Assembly: GCF_964204645.1 (NCBI RefSeq)
Contig: NC_134030.1
Span: forward strand, 10,352,278-10,416,277
Direction of reading: 5' to 3'
Source of the DNA: Tubulanus polymorphus
Taxonomy: Eukaryota; Nemertea; Palaeonemertea; Tubulaniformes; Tubulanidae
Length of the DNA: 64,000 bases
Numbering within the stretch: position 1 is the stretch's first letter; every line of letters starts with the position of its first letter. Made by a program: the position numbers and the translations under genes. The notes beneath the pieces were generated by a model that made no database searches, was not told where the DNA came from, and was given only the letters and a program-made list of their open reading frames with translations. Below, piece by piece: positions 1 through 11,903 of this stretch.

Positions 1-180
1 CAATGGGATAATTAGAGCATTCAACTGCTAGGTCGTGGGTTTGAAACCCATGCAGTAACGTAGTGTCCCTAGGCAAGACACTCTCCACCCAGGAGCAATG
101 GCCGCCTTGCCGGGTAGTTGACTTCCGATCGCTTAGTAGCGGCTACACCCCAGGGAGAGACTTGCCCGCCTTGAAAGAAA
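1..180 (+). repeat. tRNA-derived SINE fragment (left-truncated by window edge)
   Basis: The first 60 bases hold a B-box-like segment (GTGGGTTTGAAACCC) after an A-box-like stretch. It is followed by a SINE-style body with TGTCCCTAGGCAAGACAC near 65-82. The gene-like RNA folding of a real tRNA cannot be checked because the left end is missing. The SINE reading is inferred from the box order and the non-tRNA tail. Confidence 0.4.
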
Positions 181-215
181 AGAAAAAGATATTGCATGAA
201 AAATAAGGTACTCAC

Positions 216-3200
216 TTCGATGAGATCTGTAGCATTTTCATATAAAGCGTTGCCTATAGTTGATAAACTCGGCTCTTTACCGCTGAACACACTGTTCGAG
301 ATCAGCCTATTCACCAAACGGTAGAAGTACGGCACGTTTTTAAACATCGGACACTGATTTGGTTTTTTATTCGACTGTTCGGCAGCAGTATCATCATCTT
401 TCACCATTAGTTCCTCGTATGTCCAAGGGCACGAAGCTGAATTGACGAGATTTCACAGAAAAAATCATTCAAAAAGTTGGTTTCATTGACAAGTGACTGG
501 CTAACACTATTTCAAGTAAAAAATCTGCAATAATTAACTAAAGTTAAACGAGCATTTGACATTTCGACACACCTTTTTTAAAAACACTGAGTTTTAGAAA
601 AAGAGTCCGAAATATTTCCTGAGCTAATACGTAATATTTTCTGCGGTATTTCGACTATAACCTAACAGTCATTGCTGAAGATGATTATTAGGGTATAGCC
701 GAAACGTCAAATGAATATTGCCTCCAGGAAGGCCGAGGACCAGAAAAAAAGAGGACATTTCTCAGATAGAGCAGCCTTGTCAAAGGCCTCTAATGGTGGT
801 TCCGCCCTTGGTTTTAGAAATTTTTGAAGATATACATCAGGACCCAGTTCCACAGTTGTGAGTTAGGGTTAACTCTGGAGTTAAAATTAGTTCATTTTCA
901 ATTACCGTAGACAAATCTTAACACAGAACTGTGGAACTGGGTCCTGAGAGTTTGCAATTTCCGAGACGATGAGTGTTAAATTTGCTGGTTTTAATGATCT
1001 CTGTCTTGACGAAACGGGCCGTCTCAATGGGAAGGCAGGGGTACAAACCCATGAAACCCCCCACTAAACCTGCTCTGGGCCAAGTTTTACAAAAGAGTTT
1101 AAGCCTTAAGTTTGAACTATTGTCCTCATTGAAAACATGAAGTAACCAATGGCAATTACACCAAAAATTTGAGTTTAACTTTTTGGTGAAACTGGGCCTT
1201 GCACATGAAATATTAACACAATTGTAGGATAGAGAAGCTCGCAAAAAAGAGATAAAAGATGTAAATCAATAACGCCCCTTACTTTTTTTAATATACCGCG
1301 CGAATCGCTCTCGATTGTGGATAATACGTAAACGAACGAAGCTCAGATAACTTTTACAACGTTCTCGCTTCTGTTTCACTCCGAGTTCGAACATCGGGTG
1401 GTATGGGCTCGGGAACAGAATCTGTGCGCGTGACATGAAAAAAATGAAGAATAACATCGATCAAGGAAGAATAACCACTCGAACGTGTTGAGCAGATAAT
1501 GAGATAAAAACCCACTACACGCAGATTAAAAGTTTGAAATCAAGAATGCGTGTGATTGATGATTCTCGAGTTTTTTTAGTATGAAAATGACAGATCTGAG
1601 TGTTCAGTTACATCCAAGTAAGTTTGGATGAATTTCAGGGGGCAAAAAAGCATACAATTTTGGTGGCCCACCTCATCAAAGAAAGCCTCGACTATTCACT
1701 ACACAATAATGCCAACTTGTAATACATGAAAATAAACTCGGAACGAGCTATTCTGTTTTGTGATAAATGTGGGATTTTTTGAGGAGTAAAAGACACTACA
1801 TAGTGAAATTCAAAGTACTAATGGGTTTATCTAAATTTTTAGCCTCCCTTAAACTCATAAGACAAATTTTCTCTTCATCGATCTTAATAGCATTCATATA
1901 GCGCAATTTTTATTCATCATTCATAGAATTTTTGAAATCATGGATGGATTTTAATTGAATCTAAGAAGCAATTTGGCATCGTTGTGTGAATTCACATTAG
2001 CGAAACTGGTGGAAACTCGATTGCCACAGTCCCTATTAACATTGAAATACAAGGGCCGGTTTTATAGACTGGTATCAATTTTAACCCGAGGGCTAACTCA
2101 TTCATTTTCAATTGAGTTAGCCCCCGGGTTAAAGATAATACCCGTCTATAAAACCGGGCCCAGGTAGTTTTGAAACCTACGTTATTGGGGTCGATATATT
2201 TGCCGCGGTACCAGTTCGCCTGACCGATGTAACCTTTGAATCCGGTGACCATTTGCGACCCGCCGAATATGAAGTATCCTTCCGTGTCGTAAAACTTTGT
2301 CGGGTTCTGAAAACTAATCGCGCCGAGAGAAAAACATCAATATTCGATTACAGCTTGAAAGCCTGTTTTACACGTTCGTCCAGTGATAACCGTGTACTTA
2401 CGCCCAAGCTGTGCTCTGGTATTTTTTCCAATTTTGTTCCGGTCCATAATGAAGCCCGATTTTGAACTGAAATTAAACAGTTATACAATCAAAATGATAA
2501 CCATATAACAATAATACTTAATGATAGAAATAAAATGAATCGGAGCAATTCCCGAGATGTTCACTTCAAATTTTTGGGTTTGGATATTTGGCAATATTTC
2601 ATTTACTTTATCTTATTTTATTCGAATTCATTCATACGGAAGTAAATCTCCACACCAAGAGCTAACAGAAAGTTACTCTCAGAACCATTCTATAAATAAG
2701 GATCAACACAGTTGATCCTAGAAAGCAAGGCTGATATTAACTGGAACCCTAGTTCAACACATGTTTACAGATTGTGCAAGTTTCTTTCACTTTTTACCTC
2801 CTTGTTTTTGAGCGATAAAACAATGCGAAACCATTCCTTTTTCGGTACCGTAAACGGGGTAAGAATCGCCTCGAAACCCTTTTTAAATGTATCCACCTGT
2901 AAATGTAGGCGGCCTGAAATAAAATGAAAGAAAAGTTTTATTGGATCGAAACATGTTACCCAACCGGTATTCACCTTAAGAATCCCGGACACATTAGTAG
3001 TGTCTCATTTCAATCATCAGTGTTATGTTAAGTATGGACTAATTTTCATTCAAAACTTTTGAGCTGAATGGCTGTGGCTACGTCTTGCAGAATCTACCAT
3101 TGTGATCAATTTCTTTCTAGAAAAGTCTATCATAAGTATATCATAGACCCCTAAATTCACATCTAACAATAATCTAACAAACAATTAAGTCTATAATAGA

Positions 3201-5662
3201 TCCAACACCCTTAACATTCGAAGGATTAATATCTCACATTTCAGTTGTAGTCTTAACTTTAGGAAAATTTAAACTGGTTTTAAGTTCTTGGATTGGCTAT
3301 AGATCCAAGACTGGACTCAAATATACCCATAAGCCTGTACTGTGCGACTGGCCCCTGTGAGTTTATACTGAACTTCATGTCTCCCTATTAAATCGATGTT
3401 CCGACTACACGAAGCGGCCTCCATTGCGCAGTGGGATAAGGCGTGTCAAGTGCTGTTGCATTCACTATCAGTGATGAGTGACAAGCGGGTTCAAGTCCCG
3501 CTGGCTGCTTACAGTGTGCGGGTAACACTTCAAAGGTGTGATTTAACATTAGCAATCCAATAGGGTCGATCTTGGGAAACTGGGAAACCAAGATCCAACC
3601 GACGTATTAATGGTGGGTTGCCTGGAGGTAGATAATCTATTGACACAAAATGGCTCCTCACGTACCTGCTTTGGTAAGAAATAGTTCCGGGGTCAGATAT
3701 ATATCGGCGTCCGTGACATGAGACACAATACTGCAGAGTTCTATCGTACAATTCTGCATTACGTACAACCAAATGGACAGAGTAAACCTGAAACATTTCA
3801 AATTATGATTTTAATTTCTAGGTTGTTCGTTATACATACTTATATTAAGTCCAAAAAAAATGCGATGAAAGATTATAACTTGAAGGTCACTCCAGATGGA
3901 TTCAGCTATTTGATTGTTAATTTCACTACAGTGAGGGTCCACTACAATTCAGCTATTTGATTGGTAATTCCACAATATGATCTACTTAAGCCCTTTCAGT
4001 GCGGTGTATAAATTGGTGAAGAGCTTTACTAGCACACCGCATTGGGGTGTATTAATGTAATCAATAATTAGTTTTCATCTGGTCTAACACAGTTAAATAT
4101 TTGTAACTAACAATAAACCCTATTATCATATGTACAACTGGGATGGAACTTTACAAAAATTCTCAAATCATCTCCAGCACTTTAAGCTATCAATCAGTCA
4201 GCACTGAAAGGGTTTTAAATTCAGCTACTTCATTCACTTTTCTGCTTTTGGTTCATTAAATACTAACTGTGGAACTGAGCTGTCAGTTTCTTTGATTAAA
4301 TCCGGTTCAGTAAATTCCGGATACTTGCGCAATATACCATGATTACGACCAGTCATTATCACTGGGTACTGCACCGTCTCCAAAACCTCTACAAAAACGA
4401 GCAATTGTGATTAATGAAAGGAACGTAAGATTCAATGTTACTGGGGACGACCTAGCGCCACTGCGAGGGTCATTACCTCATTACCAATTCTTCACTTTCA
4501 GTTTAAAACCTTTTTAGTGTGTCTATACCCCAGTGCGGTGTATTCGTAAATCAGTGATGATATCATGTCATTTCATTATTTACCCTCACAGAAGGCCGCA
4601 GGCCTATATACGGACAGCCTCTTAGTTTTAAAGATGGACTTTAGCGAGTACACTGCATCGCGGTGTATCAACATAATAAGTAACACACAACCTAATGACT
4701 CTGTTTTTGTCATGTCATATTTTGCTTACATTTAATAGTGGAACCTCAAAAGATTTATAGGATATTCAGTCTCAGATTGATTGTGGTTACAAAATATGCA
4801 TAGCTACCAACATTCGGAAATACCATGTTCAGTCAACGCCCCCTGGTAAACATAAACTGAAATCAACTACTGGTAGCGGTACCTTGAAACTCGACATAAT
4901 CATAACACATGTCATGAGCTACAATTCTGCAAAATTTGATTATGGTTACAAAATATGCCTATGGAAGGTGTATAACATGTTATTCTATCATTCAATGCCC
5001 CCTGGTGAACAGTCTAAACTTAAAACCCAAGTAGACTAAAAAGCAACACATATATATAAATATATATATATGTATATATATTTACCTGGTTGAACATTGC
5101 AGCGAAGCAAATACCAGAATTTGCGCGATTTCATCACCGAATAATCCCACGCTTCACACGCGTACGACCTCAACGGACGTTCGTGCGGCGCGACCGCGCC
5201 GAGCTTGTAGAACGCGTTCGCCGTGCCATATCTGTACGGATTCGTTCGAATTCTCGGCCACAACTCCGTGTCGACGACCCACGCGCGGAGTTTCGCCGAT
5301 TCGACGACCGACGCAACTCGGCGATTGTAAAAACTCGGCCTATACGCGTACTCGGCGCGAACGTTCAACTCGACGAGTTTTGTCGCCGGCGTCTCGCCGC
5401 GAGTTTGCGAACATTTCCACGAATATCGAAATATCTGTTTCGCGTCGGAACGATCGACGCTGGCCGTGATGTCGACGCCGACGACGCGCGTTTTACTGCA
5501 CGCGTAACGCACGACGATCGGTTCGGTGAACGGGAATTTTTTCGGCGGATCAACGATCTCAATCGAATCTTCTCGATGGCCACCGCCGCCGCCATCGTCA
5601 CGCGCCGGTATGTCATTGATAGTCGGAGCAGCTTCTTGCGAATCTTTACTCGGTAAAATCGG
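216..5662 (-). CDS. SEL1L3: SEL1L3, N-terminal and central part (eight exons, continues off the left edge)
   Basis: Exons in transcript order: 5662-5086, 4388-4238, 3787-3666, 2913-2798, 2466-2402, 2313-2181, 1421-1283, 436-216. All are flanked by AG/GT and every phase join keeps frame, giving 508 codons. The first large exon has the SEL1L3 extracellular block with a YACSK cysteine motif, LRAWV and HERPLRSYACEAWDYS. The next exons give FTLSIWLYVMQNC, GRLHLQVDTF, KKEWFRIVLS and FYDTEGYFIFGGS, which form the LamG/concanavalin-like domain of SEL1L3. The last exons carry ILFPSPYH, then CPWTYEEL. In known family members a run of Sel1 repeats and a C-terminal membrane segment follow; these lie beyond the window. 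The first exon (signal peptide) was not found between 5663 and 7900. The 2313 start uses the AG seven bases upstream of the more obvious one because only that keeps frame. Assignment rests on remembered family sequence; weakest exon is 1421-1283. Confidence 0.85.
838..946. repeat. Palindromic MITE, CAGTTCCACAG family
   Basis: The left end CAGGACCCAGTTCCACAGTT is mirrored at the right end by AACTGTGGAACTGGGTCCTG, an exact terminal inverted repeat. The inside is also foldback (GAGTTA / TAACTC type). It lies in a SEL1L3 intron. No coding capacity. Confidence 0.75.
2053..2161. repeat. 109-bp foldback element
   Basis: Starts GGGCCGGTTTTATAGAC and ends GTCTATAAAACCGGGCC; the two halves are nearly complete reverse complements around TTCATTTTCAATTG. 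It resembles the CAGTTCCACAG family in size and design but has different ends. It sits 20 bases from the donor of the SEL1L3 exon 2313-2181. Confidence 0.75.
3415..3510 (+). repeat. tRNA-like SINE head
   Basis: An A-box-like stretch (GCGCAGTGGGATAAGGCG) and a perfect T-arm (GCGGG TTCAAGT CCCGC) are present, and the ends can partly pair as an acceptor stem. The middle cannot form a 5-bp, 7-nt anticodon arm, so this is read as a tRNA-derived retroposon or tRNA pseudogene rather than a working tRNA. Confidence 0.4.
3988..4214. repeat. MITE, AACCCTTTCAGTGC family
   Basis: Left end CCCTTTCAGTGCGG and right end GCACTGAAAGGG are inverted. The inside carries the family hallmark of chained GCGGTGTA / TACACCGC palindromes. 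Its right end stops about 24 bases before the donor of the SEL1L3 exon 4388-4238, so it decides the length of that intron's start. Confidence 0.7.
4495..4690. repeat. Degenerate copy of the AACCCTTTCAGTGC MITE family
   Basis: Contains AACCTTTTTAGTGTGTCTATACC, a CAGTGCGGTGTATT palindrome half and CATCGCGGTGTATC. The right inverted end is not clear, so boundaries are approximate. Confidence 0.4.
4735..5030. repeat. Two units of the CGCCCCCTGGT dispersed repeat
   Basis: Two units of about 160 bp each contain TGGTTACAAAATATGC and TCAACGCCCCCTGGT or its variant. The same unit forms a tandem array at 27775-29300 and inverted copies at 50735-51180. Noncoding. Confidence 0.6.
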
Positions 5663-5701
5663 CTGAAATGAAAAAATTAGTATAATGCCATGATTGAATT
5701 T

Positions 5702-5983
5702 CTGGGCCCAGTTCCATAGTCATGGCTTAGACTAAAGACCAATTTAAGACCATCTTGGTTCTATAACCAATCTAACAACATTAGACCAATCTTTAATCTA
5801 AGACCATGTTGGGACTTAAGTCTCAACTGAGGACCTAGCCCCAGGGCACAGTTGTGGCTTAAGTCCAAAAGTGGTCTTAAAAACCGGTATCAAGACTGGT
5901 CTTAAGTTGTTAGATTGCCTATAGAACTAAGTTGGTCTTAGACTGGTCTTAGTTCTAAGCTATGACTGCGCAACCGGCCTCAG
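5702..5983. repeat. Tandem pair of foldback MITEs
   Basis: Two neighbouring elements of about 140 bp share the motif GTTCCATAGTCATGGCTTAG or its complement, with inner TCTAACAAC and CTTAAGAC blocks. The ends touch near 5841. A third close copy is at 53991-54136. Confidence 0.65.
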
Positions 5984-7538
5984 GGCTCGTTAACATTGCC
6001 AAGACTTAGATCTGAAGACTGCGGTTGAAGACCATCTCCGTTATGTAACCAATTTAATAACTTAAGACAGTTGCATCCAGACTTCAGATAACTTTCGAAC
6101 CTAAACAAAACAGTCAAACTTAAACGTGGTGGCCACTTCGGTTTTATTTGCTTTTTCCTGACATGCACTTTGTTTTCCCTTAACACTGTCATTAAAACAT
6201 TTAAGACATTGATGTAAACAGCTTGCTTAACGAATAATCCAAGACTTTAACATGATTTTTTGCTTCAAAATTATTTACAATTCCCTGATTTTTTTTAAGA
6301 AAAGAAAATTCCCTGACTCTTTCCTAATTTAGCCACCCTGTTTAAAGGACAACTGTGGAACTGGATCCAGAAGACAAAACATAGTATTCACCTATGTCAG
6401 TAACCTGTCATGATGGTTTAGTTTCAAGATTGGGTTTTTTTCTTCGATTTGGTATGCATCCAATTGAAAGATTACCATCAACAATTAGGTCACTTTCATG
6501 AACGCTGACTTGAAGTAAATATATTGTAGGACTTTTTTCAAAACCTCGAAAATCTTATTAACAATGGGATTCTAAACAATAATTCCCACATTATTATTCA
6601 TACCCTGATCATTTGAAACCGGGTTTTGATCTAATCCAGTACATACCGGTAAATGTAGGCCTACAATAAAATATAATCTGAATTTCTCGTGGACTGTAAT
6701 TAATTTCATTGTTTCAAAATTACGTAACCAATCAAAGAGGGTAGTACCCCAGTAGTAGGAAGTAATACAAAATTGTTCAACAACCTATAAGATAAGTATT
6801 GAATCGATGATCAATTTTCTGTGCCAGTAAATAACATTAAAAACTTTATAATCTATTGCAACACAATGAAATTCTTTTTTGTAAATAGGCCTAAATATTA
6901 GTATTATTTTGATTCAAAGAATTTCTTTATAAATGATTTTTAGTATCATTTCACAAGTTTAAGTAATTTTAAGTTAAAACTGGAAACAATAACATTGAGA
7001 TACCAGTAACATTGTCATCAGATCAACACAGATATCGCCTACAAGTAGGCCTATTTGTTAGATAAACTGATAAAAGCAATTACATATCTCGATAGCCAAT
7101 TAATAAAATGAAAACCAATTATTTCAAATATTAAGTATCAAAGCTCTAACCTTATTATTGGGCCTGCTAAGAGTCAAACTCCAGAAGAGTGCTATAAAAA
7201 ATATCTTGTGAAATAAATGCGATTTCTCCATTTTGCCATAGTGTGATGTGGCTGTTATGTCGTTGCAGTGATTTCATTTGGTAACAGATGATAGGAATTG
7301 ATTTCTGAGCCGGAAGGTTTGTAAATTGCAGAATGGGCCAGATGGTGTCAAGCCACATAGGAGCCAGTTCAGCTGCGGTGTGCCTATATTAGAAGGAACA
7401 TTAATTCAGTTTATTTCAAAATCAAAAAGACTGTCCGCACAAAATTACCAAAAGCATGCATTATTGAGTTCATACACAATTTTAGAGTTCACTACGAGAG
7501 ATTCGAAATTAGCCTAGAATTACAACTGTGGAAAATAC
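5984..7538. other. Noncoding stretch between SEL1L3 and the tRNA
   Basis: AT-rich sequence with no exon I can support. It should hold the missing first exon and promoter of SEL1L3, but no minus-strand ATG exon with a signal peptide and a good donor was recognised. A fragment of the GGTGGCCAC-type hAT-like repeat is near 6290-6345. Confidence 0.4.
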
Positions 7539-7610
7539 GACCCTGATGGGACTCGAACCCACAACCTTCGGCTCCGGAGGCCGACGCCTTATCCATTAGG
7601 CCACAGGGTC
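7539..7610 (-). tRNA. tRNA-Arg (anticodon CCG)
   Basis: On the minus strand a full cloverleaf folds. The acceptor stem GACCCTG pairs with CAGGGTC, the D-arm is GCC/GGC, the anticodon stem TCGGC/GCCGA encloses loop CTCCGGA (anticodon CCG), and the T-arm is GTGGG TTCGAGT CCCAT. It is 72 bases long, with no intron and no encoded CCA, as usual for animals. It would read CGG codons as arginine. It stands alone between the divergent SEL1L3 and HUS1 genes, about 300 bases from the HUS1 start codon. Confidence 0.95.
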
Positions 7611-7917
7611 TTACAACCTAACCGACGCGTAAATAATGGTATAAGAACCCGACCACCCAACAAAAACAAATCCTACCGATAAAATTATATTTTAGCCACA
7701 AACATCGTTAGAAAATTAATAAATGCACTCCATTATATGTTTCGTTAGCATCTTCACAAGCGAATAGGAGGAATTTCTGCATTAGATCCATGCACGCCTC
7801 CCCGCGAAAGGAGAGTTCAAAATTTATTAATGGCGGACTTTGCGAATCTGAAGGATCGCCGATTTAACGTCGATTAACGATCAATAAACCGCACGCTAGT
7901 TACATTAATCGGAGAGA

Positions 7918-10900
7918 ATGCGGTTCAGAGGCAAATTAGTCGATATAGGATGTATTCAGCACTTTACAAGTGGGTAAAACCGAAAATTCGACGATGTAAT
8001 ATTTACCTTTTTACTCGAAGCGGCCAGGTTACCGAGCTCTAGATGGCAGCACTTCCTGGAGATTGCAATTAAATTTCGGCGGGCGGGCGCCGGGTACAAT
8101 ACTCTACCATTGTTTCATATGGTTTTTTCTTCATTTTTTCACTACAGAGGTAATTGGTATGCTGGCGAAACTGGCAAAAACGTGTGTGTTGAGGATGACG
8201 GTTGACAAATTGTATTTCATCTTATCCGAACAAGTAGTGAATGGAGGAGTAAGCATCTGGTGCGAATTAGCGCAGGTAGCCTAATCAATTAATACGATAT
8301 ATCTCTCTATTTGTATCCACGTATTTAAAACCAATTCCCTCAAAAAGATGTCGCTATTACTATTAGATTTTCTTATTTTAATTTTATATGGAGCGATCTG
8401 TAATTAAATAGAATGAGCCATCTCAGTTATCCTACCAGATTGCACTGCATGGAATCAGCATAGCTTTTTTTATGACTAGCGATGATATGACTCATTTGGC
8501 AACCTTGAATCGAATTACCAGTTTCGTGACCAAGTTTAACTCGAAATCTTCGGTTTGGTTGTTATTGGTTACTTCAAAGTTTGAAGTTTTTTCATGGAAG
8601 CACCCTGGATCCAGTTCCACAGTTAGTTCCGAGTTAAAGTTAACTCTGAGTTGAAATCATTTAATTTTCAATGTATTAACTCGGGAGTAAAATCTTAACT
8701 CACAACTGTGGAACTGGGTCCTGGGTCCAGTTCCACCGTTTAAGATTTAACTCTGAGTTAGCTCATTGAAAATGAACTAACTCAGAGTAACTCTAACTCA
8801 CAACTTTGGAACTGGATCCTGGAGTACTGTACTGCTTTCTTAGTAGTTTTGACTCAGATGAGAGTAATTTGTCATAAAAATTGTATATCAATTTAAAAAC
8901 ATCTGATGTCTATTTCAACGTGACTTGAGAACGCACCAGGTGGCCTAGCTCAGTTATTGGTAGTGCATATCCTGAAAATGGAGTCACTTTTATTTTTTTA
9001 ACCCCCTTTCAATGAAGACTTTTTGGATATCCTTCAATACAGTTCAAAATGGAATAAAAATCAACTGCCAGTCCTTTCTGGTCCTAATAAGACTTTTATC
9101 AGGTATGTTCCACCTTGGAGTAATCATTGAATGTAATTCAATGATTACTCCAAGGTTCCACCAAAAATGACCGAGCTAGGCCACTTGATGTGCTCTCAAG
9201 TCAAGTTAAGATAGACATTCGAAATCAAGAAATCATACCGGTACACATAACCTTTTTTCTTGTTAATAGGGTCATTTTTTCAACGAGTACAGCATCGATG
9301 GACTATCGGCTGAAGCGAACGAAATATTTCTCGAGGTCATTCCGGAAAATTTCATGAAAGCGTTGAAAACGTCGCAAGTGTCGAAAAGTATCAAAGTCAA
9401 ACTGACAAAGAAGCATACACCGTGCCTCACATTTGAAATAGAAATGGTTAGAAATGATTTAGTGATAAATGACTGTATAGGGGTAGTCTACTGTACAACT
9501 ACAAACTAGACAAAAATTTCGAATTGTATATTTCTCAAAAATGAAGAAGTTTTGGGTATTTTGCTCAAATCTAAGGAGTTTCAAGCACCTCTAAAATCAT
9601 TTTCCGTTGCTTGAATACAGTTTTTGTGCCTCCATTGATACACAGCTTTCACTGTACATGTATTCTAGTGTCCTCTGGTTATTTTCAGCCTTCAACTCAT
9701 TCGCGGTTTGTAACTCATGACGTCCCAGTTCACGTGATACCAAAGAGACTTTGGGCCGAGTACGACGAACCCGCGATGCCTGAATTTGATGTAAGTTAAA
9801 GTTCCAACTTGTTGAAAAGTCTGGGGCACTACAAGCAAAAATAGATTCGAATGAAGTTGACTAAAGCCTAGCTCAGGTCAACTTACGACCTGACTAAATT
9901 GTCGAATTGATCTTAAAGAACAGTGGTTGTTAACAAGTGACCGCTGATGCAGAATCATTTGTCTCACGATCGTAGGAGCACTCAGGTCATTGTTGATTTA
10001 ACAGTTTATTCTGACGGTTCCGAAGTTTTGACTAATCTTCATCATCAGAAAAATGAAAAAACTTCAAAACACGGTAGAATAAATTGTTAATTCATCAACT
10101 GTGGGTTTCGCTCATTCACTCCGAACTGATATCAATATCGGTAATTACTTAAACCTATTCTCTGGAAACTGGCCCCAGCATTTAGAGACAAGTTTTATTG
10201 CATTCGGCCACTGTTTGAATGGATGATGTTTTTGAGGTATTTGGATTTTTCCACAGGTTTCAATTTATATGCCCTCCCTCAAAGTTCTTCGAAATGTAGT
10301 AGACCGTATGAAAACGATGAGCAACTTTATCGTAAGTATGATACAATATTTTTCCAGTAATTTTCCTTCTCTGTTTCATCGTGATAACGACTATTCCTGC
10401 TGATCCAACCACTCCAGAGTTTGAATACCTCAGAGAGAATTTCGGCTGAAATATGATACCTTGTAATCAGTTCATTTCTTTCGCTGCCGGGTCTGTTTTG
10501 GCTAGCCTGATCATGATTTTTAAAAAAGTAACGTACAGGATAGATAGGCGCTCGGCTGGGTCAACTTTCAAGTAGTCAGGGAGCCAAACCTAATAAGAAA
10601 CTTGCAAAATTTCTGATGTAATCTCTGAAACTTGAACCAGGAAACTGCAAATTGATTCTATATAACTGTTGTTTTTCAGATTATATCGGCCAATCGCAGC
10701 GGAGAATTCATTGTGAAAGTTGAAACTGATTCCGTTACGATAGCGACTCATTTCCGAGATTTGAAAAATCCTGTTTTCGGTAATTACGATTTTCAAATGA
10801 GTTTCGATTTTCGTATTTTACGTGCATTATGTGTATAGCACATATTCCTACCCCAGATTCGAACTGGATAGCCTTGCAAGACGTGACCACTAATCAAGGG

Positions 10901-11903
10901 GCAACCTACAACGGGGTAGTTTGAAAAGTATATCTTTTATTTGTTTGGTGGTCGTGATTTAGAAAAGTTAATTTGAATCTAATTGAAATATTAAGCAACA
11001 CCAAAGACTGGGTTAGTTAGCGGATCAAAGGTTTTCTCAATTGTGCAGAGACTCAAAAGTAGAGTCGATTTCAAGAGGGAGAATGTGTTAATTATATACC
11101 CCGATGATATCTTCAATACAGGCAAACCACATCAAGATGCAGCTGCACAACTTCCATCGCAGTCGACGCAACAGCAAAAACGTGAAGAATTCGCAGAAAC
11201 AAGGATCGACATCAAGAAATTTGCTCAGTTCTTAGCCGGCCAACAAGTCAACCCGAATAAAGTTATATGCAGTACGTATTACCTGAATTACAGTCGATTT
11301 CCGATTGGAGTTTTGGAAGACCTCATTTACCAAGAAGAATATTACATGTGTCGAAAGAATAATGAATAACTCAATTTGAGAATTTACTCGTTACAGGGTT
11401 CATAGTCTCCATGAGCAGTCTCATTCCATGACTTACAATGACCTTTTGACCCCAATTCCATGATCCAATTCAAAATTTCTAACTGATCAGGCCAGGAAAA
11501 TTACTCGAAATAATACGTTCATTGATCTGATATAATGTAGGCCTTTACAATAGATTACTCGATATGTGACCAAAAGTTTCAAAATGTGTTGGCGTGGTAA
11601 GGTAGATACCATTAAAGGACCATGATTCAAGGATTTTAGAAGCCATTCCATGCCTTGAATTGACCCATTCCCATTGATGCCATGACTTCGAGGGACTGCT
11701 ATGAACCCTAAAATAGGAATTGACCGGATCCGACAGAGTCTACCGAATAGATCGACAGTTCTTCTGACTTCATTCGACATCCATCTACGATACATCATCT
11801 CTTTTCAAACATTTCAGACATCGTCGAAAACAAAGTCGCTCACTTCTTCCTACTACACGACGACGTCTCATTGCAGTATTTCATGCCTGCTGTCTCGCTC
11901 TAA
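7918..11903 (+). CDS. HUS1: HUS1, 9-1-1 checkpoint clamp subunit (complete, eight exons)
   Basis: HUS1 forms the ring-shaped 9-1-1 clamp with RAD9 and RAD1 on damaged DNA and supports ATR signalling in the nucleus. Exons: 7918-7969, 8148-8275, 9270-9446, 9689-9790, 10257-10331, 10680-10779, 11122-11271, 11818-11903. All have AG/GT borders and matching phases, giving 289 aa against about 280 in vertebrates. Exon 1 is only 17 codons (MRFRGKLVDIGCIQHFT), which is why it is easily missed. Diagnostic blocks are IGMLAKLAKTC, NGGVSIWCELAQ, FFNEYSIDGLSAEANEI, RFVTHDVPVHVIPKRLW, VSIYMPSLKVLRNVVDRM, TRIDIKKFAQFLAGQQVNP and HDDVSLQYFMPAVSL before TAA. The PCNA-like fold covers the whole protein. Exon 7 could look longer upstream, but the AG at 11121 alone restores glycine across the junction. 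No canonical AATAAA was seen close after the stop. Confidence 0.95.
8604..8822. repeat. Tandem pair of CAGTTCCACAG palindromic MITEs
   Basis: Two foldback copies meet at GGGTCCTGGGTCCAG near 8722. Each has CCAGTTCCAC ends and GTTAACTC / GAGTTA arms. Same family as 838-946. They lie in HUS1 intron 2. Confidence 0.7.
8890..9235. repeat. Inverted-repeat element with a perfect inner hairpin
   Basis: Outer arms near 8898-8965 and 9165-9230 match as reverse complements (for example GTGGCCTAGCTC against GAGCTAGGCCAC). At 9112-9156 lies a perfect 21-bp stem with a three-base loop, ACCTTGGAGTAATCATT on one side. Located in HUS1 intron 2; reads as a foldback transposon. Confidence 0.65.

Noticed and set aside
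3415-3510. Functional tRNA
   Set aside because: The T-arm is good but no standard anticodon arm forms; treated as SINE or pseudogene.
5090-5656. 188-codon open frame on the plus strand
   Set aside because: It is the antisense shadow of the GC-rich SEL1L3 exon 5662-5086, which has splice sites and family motifs.
8063-8284. Frame beginning MQLNFGG as a HUS1 start
   Set aside because: The upstream part includes the polypyrimidine tract and acceptor of exon 2; the true start is the 17-codon exon at 7918.
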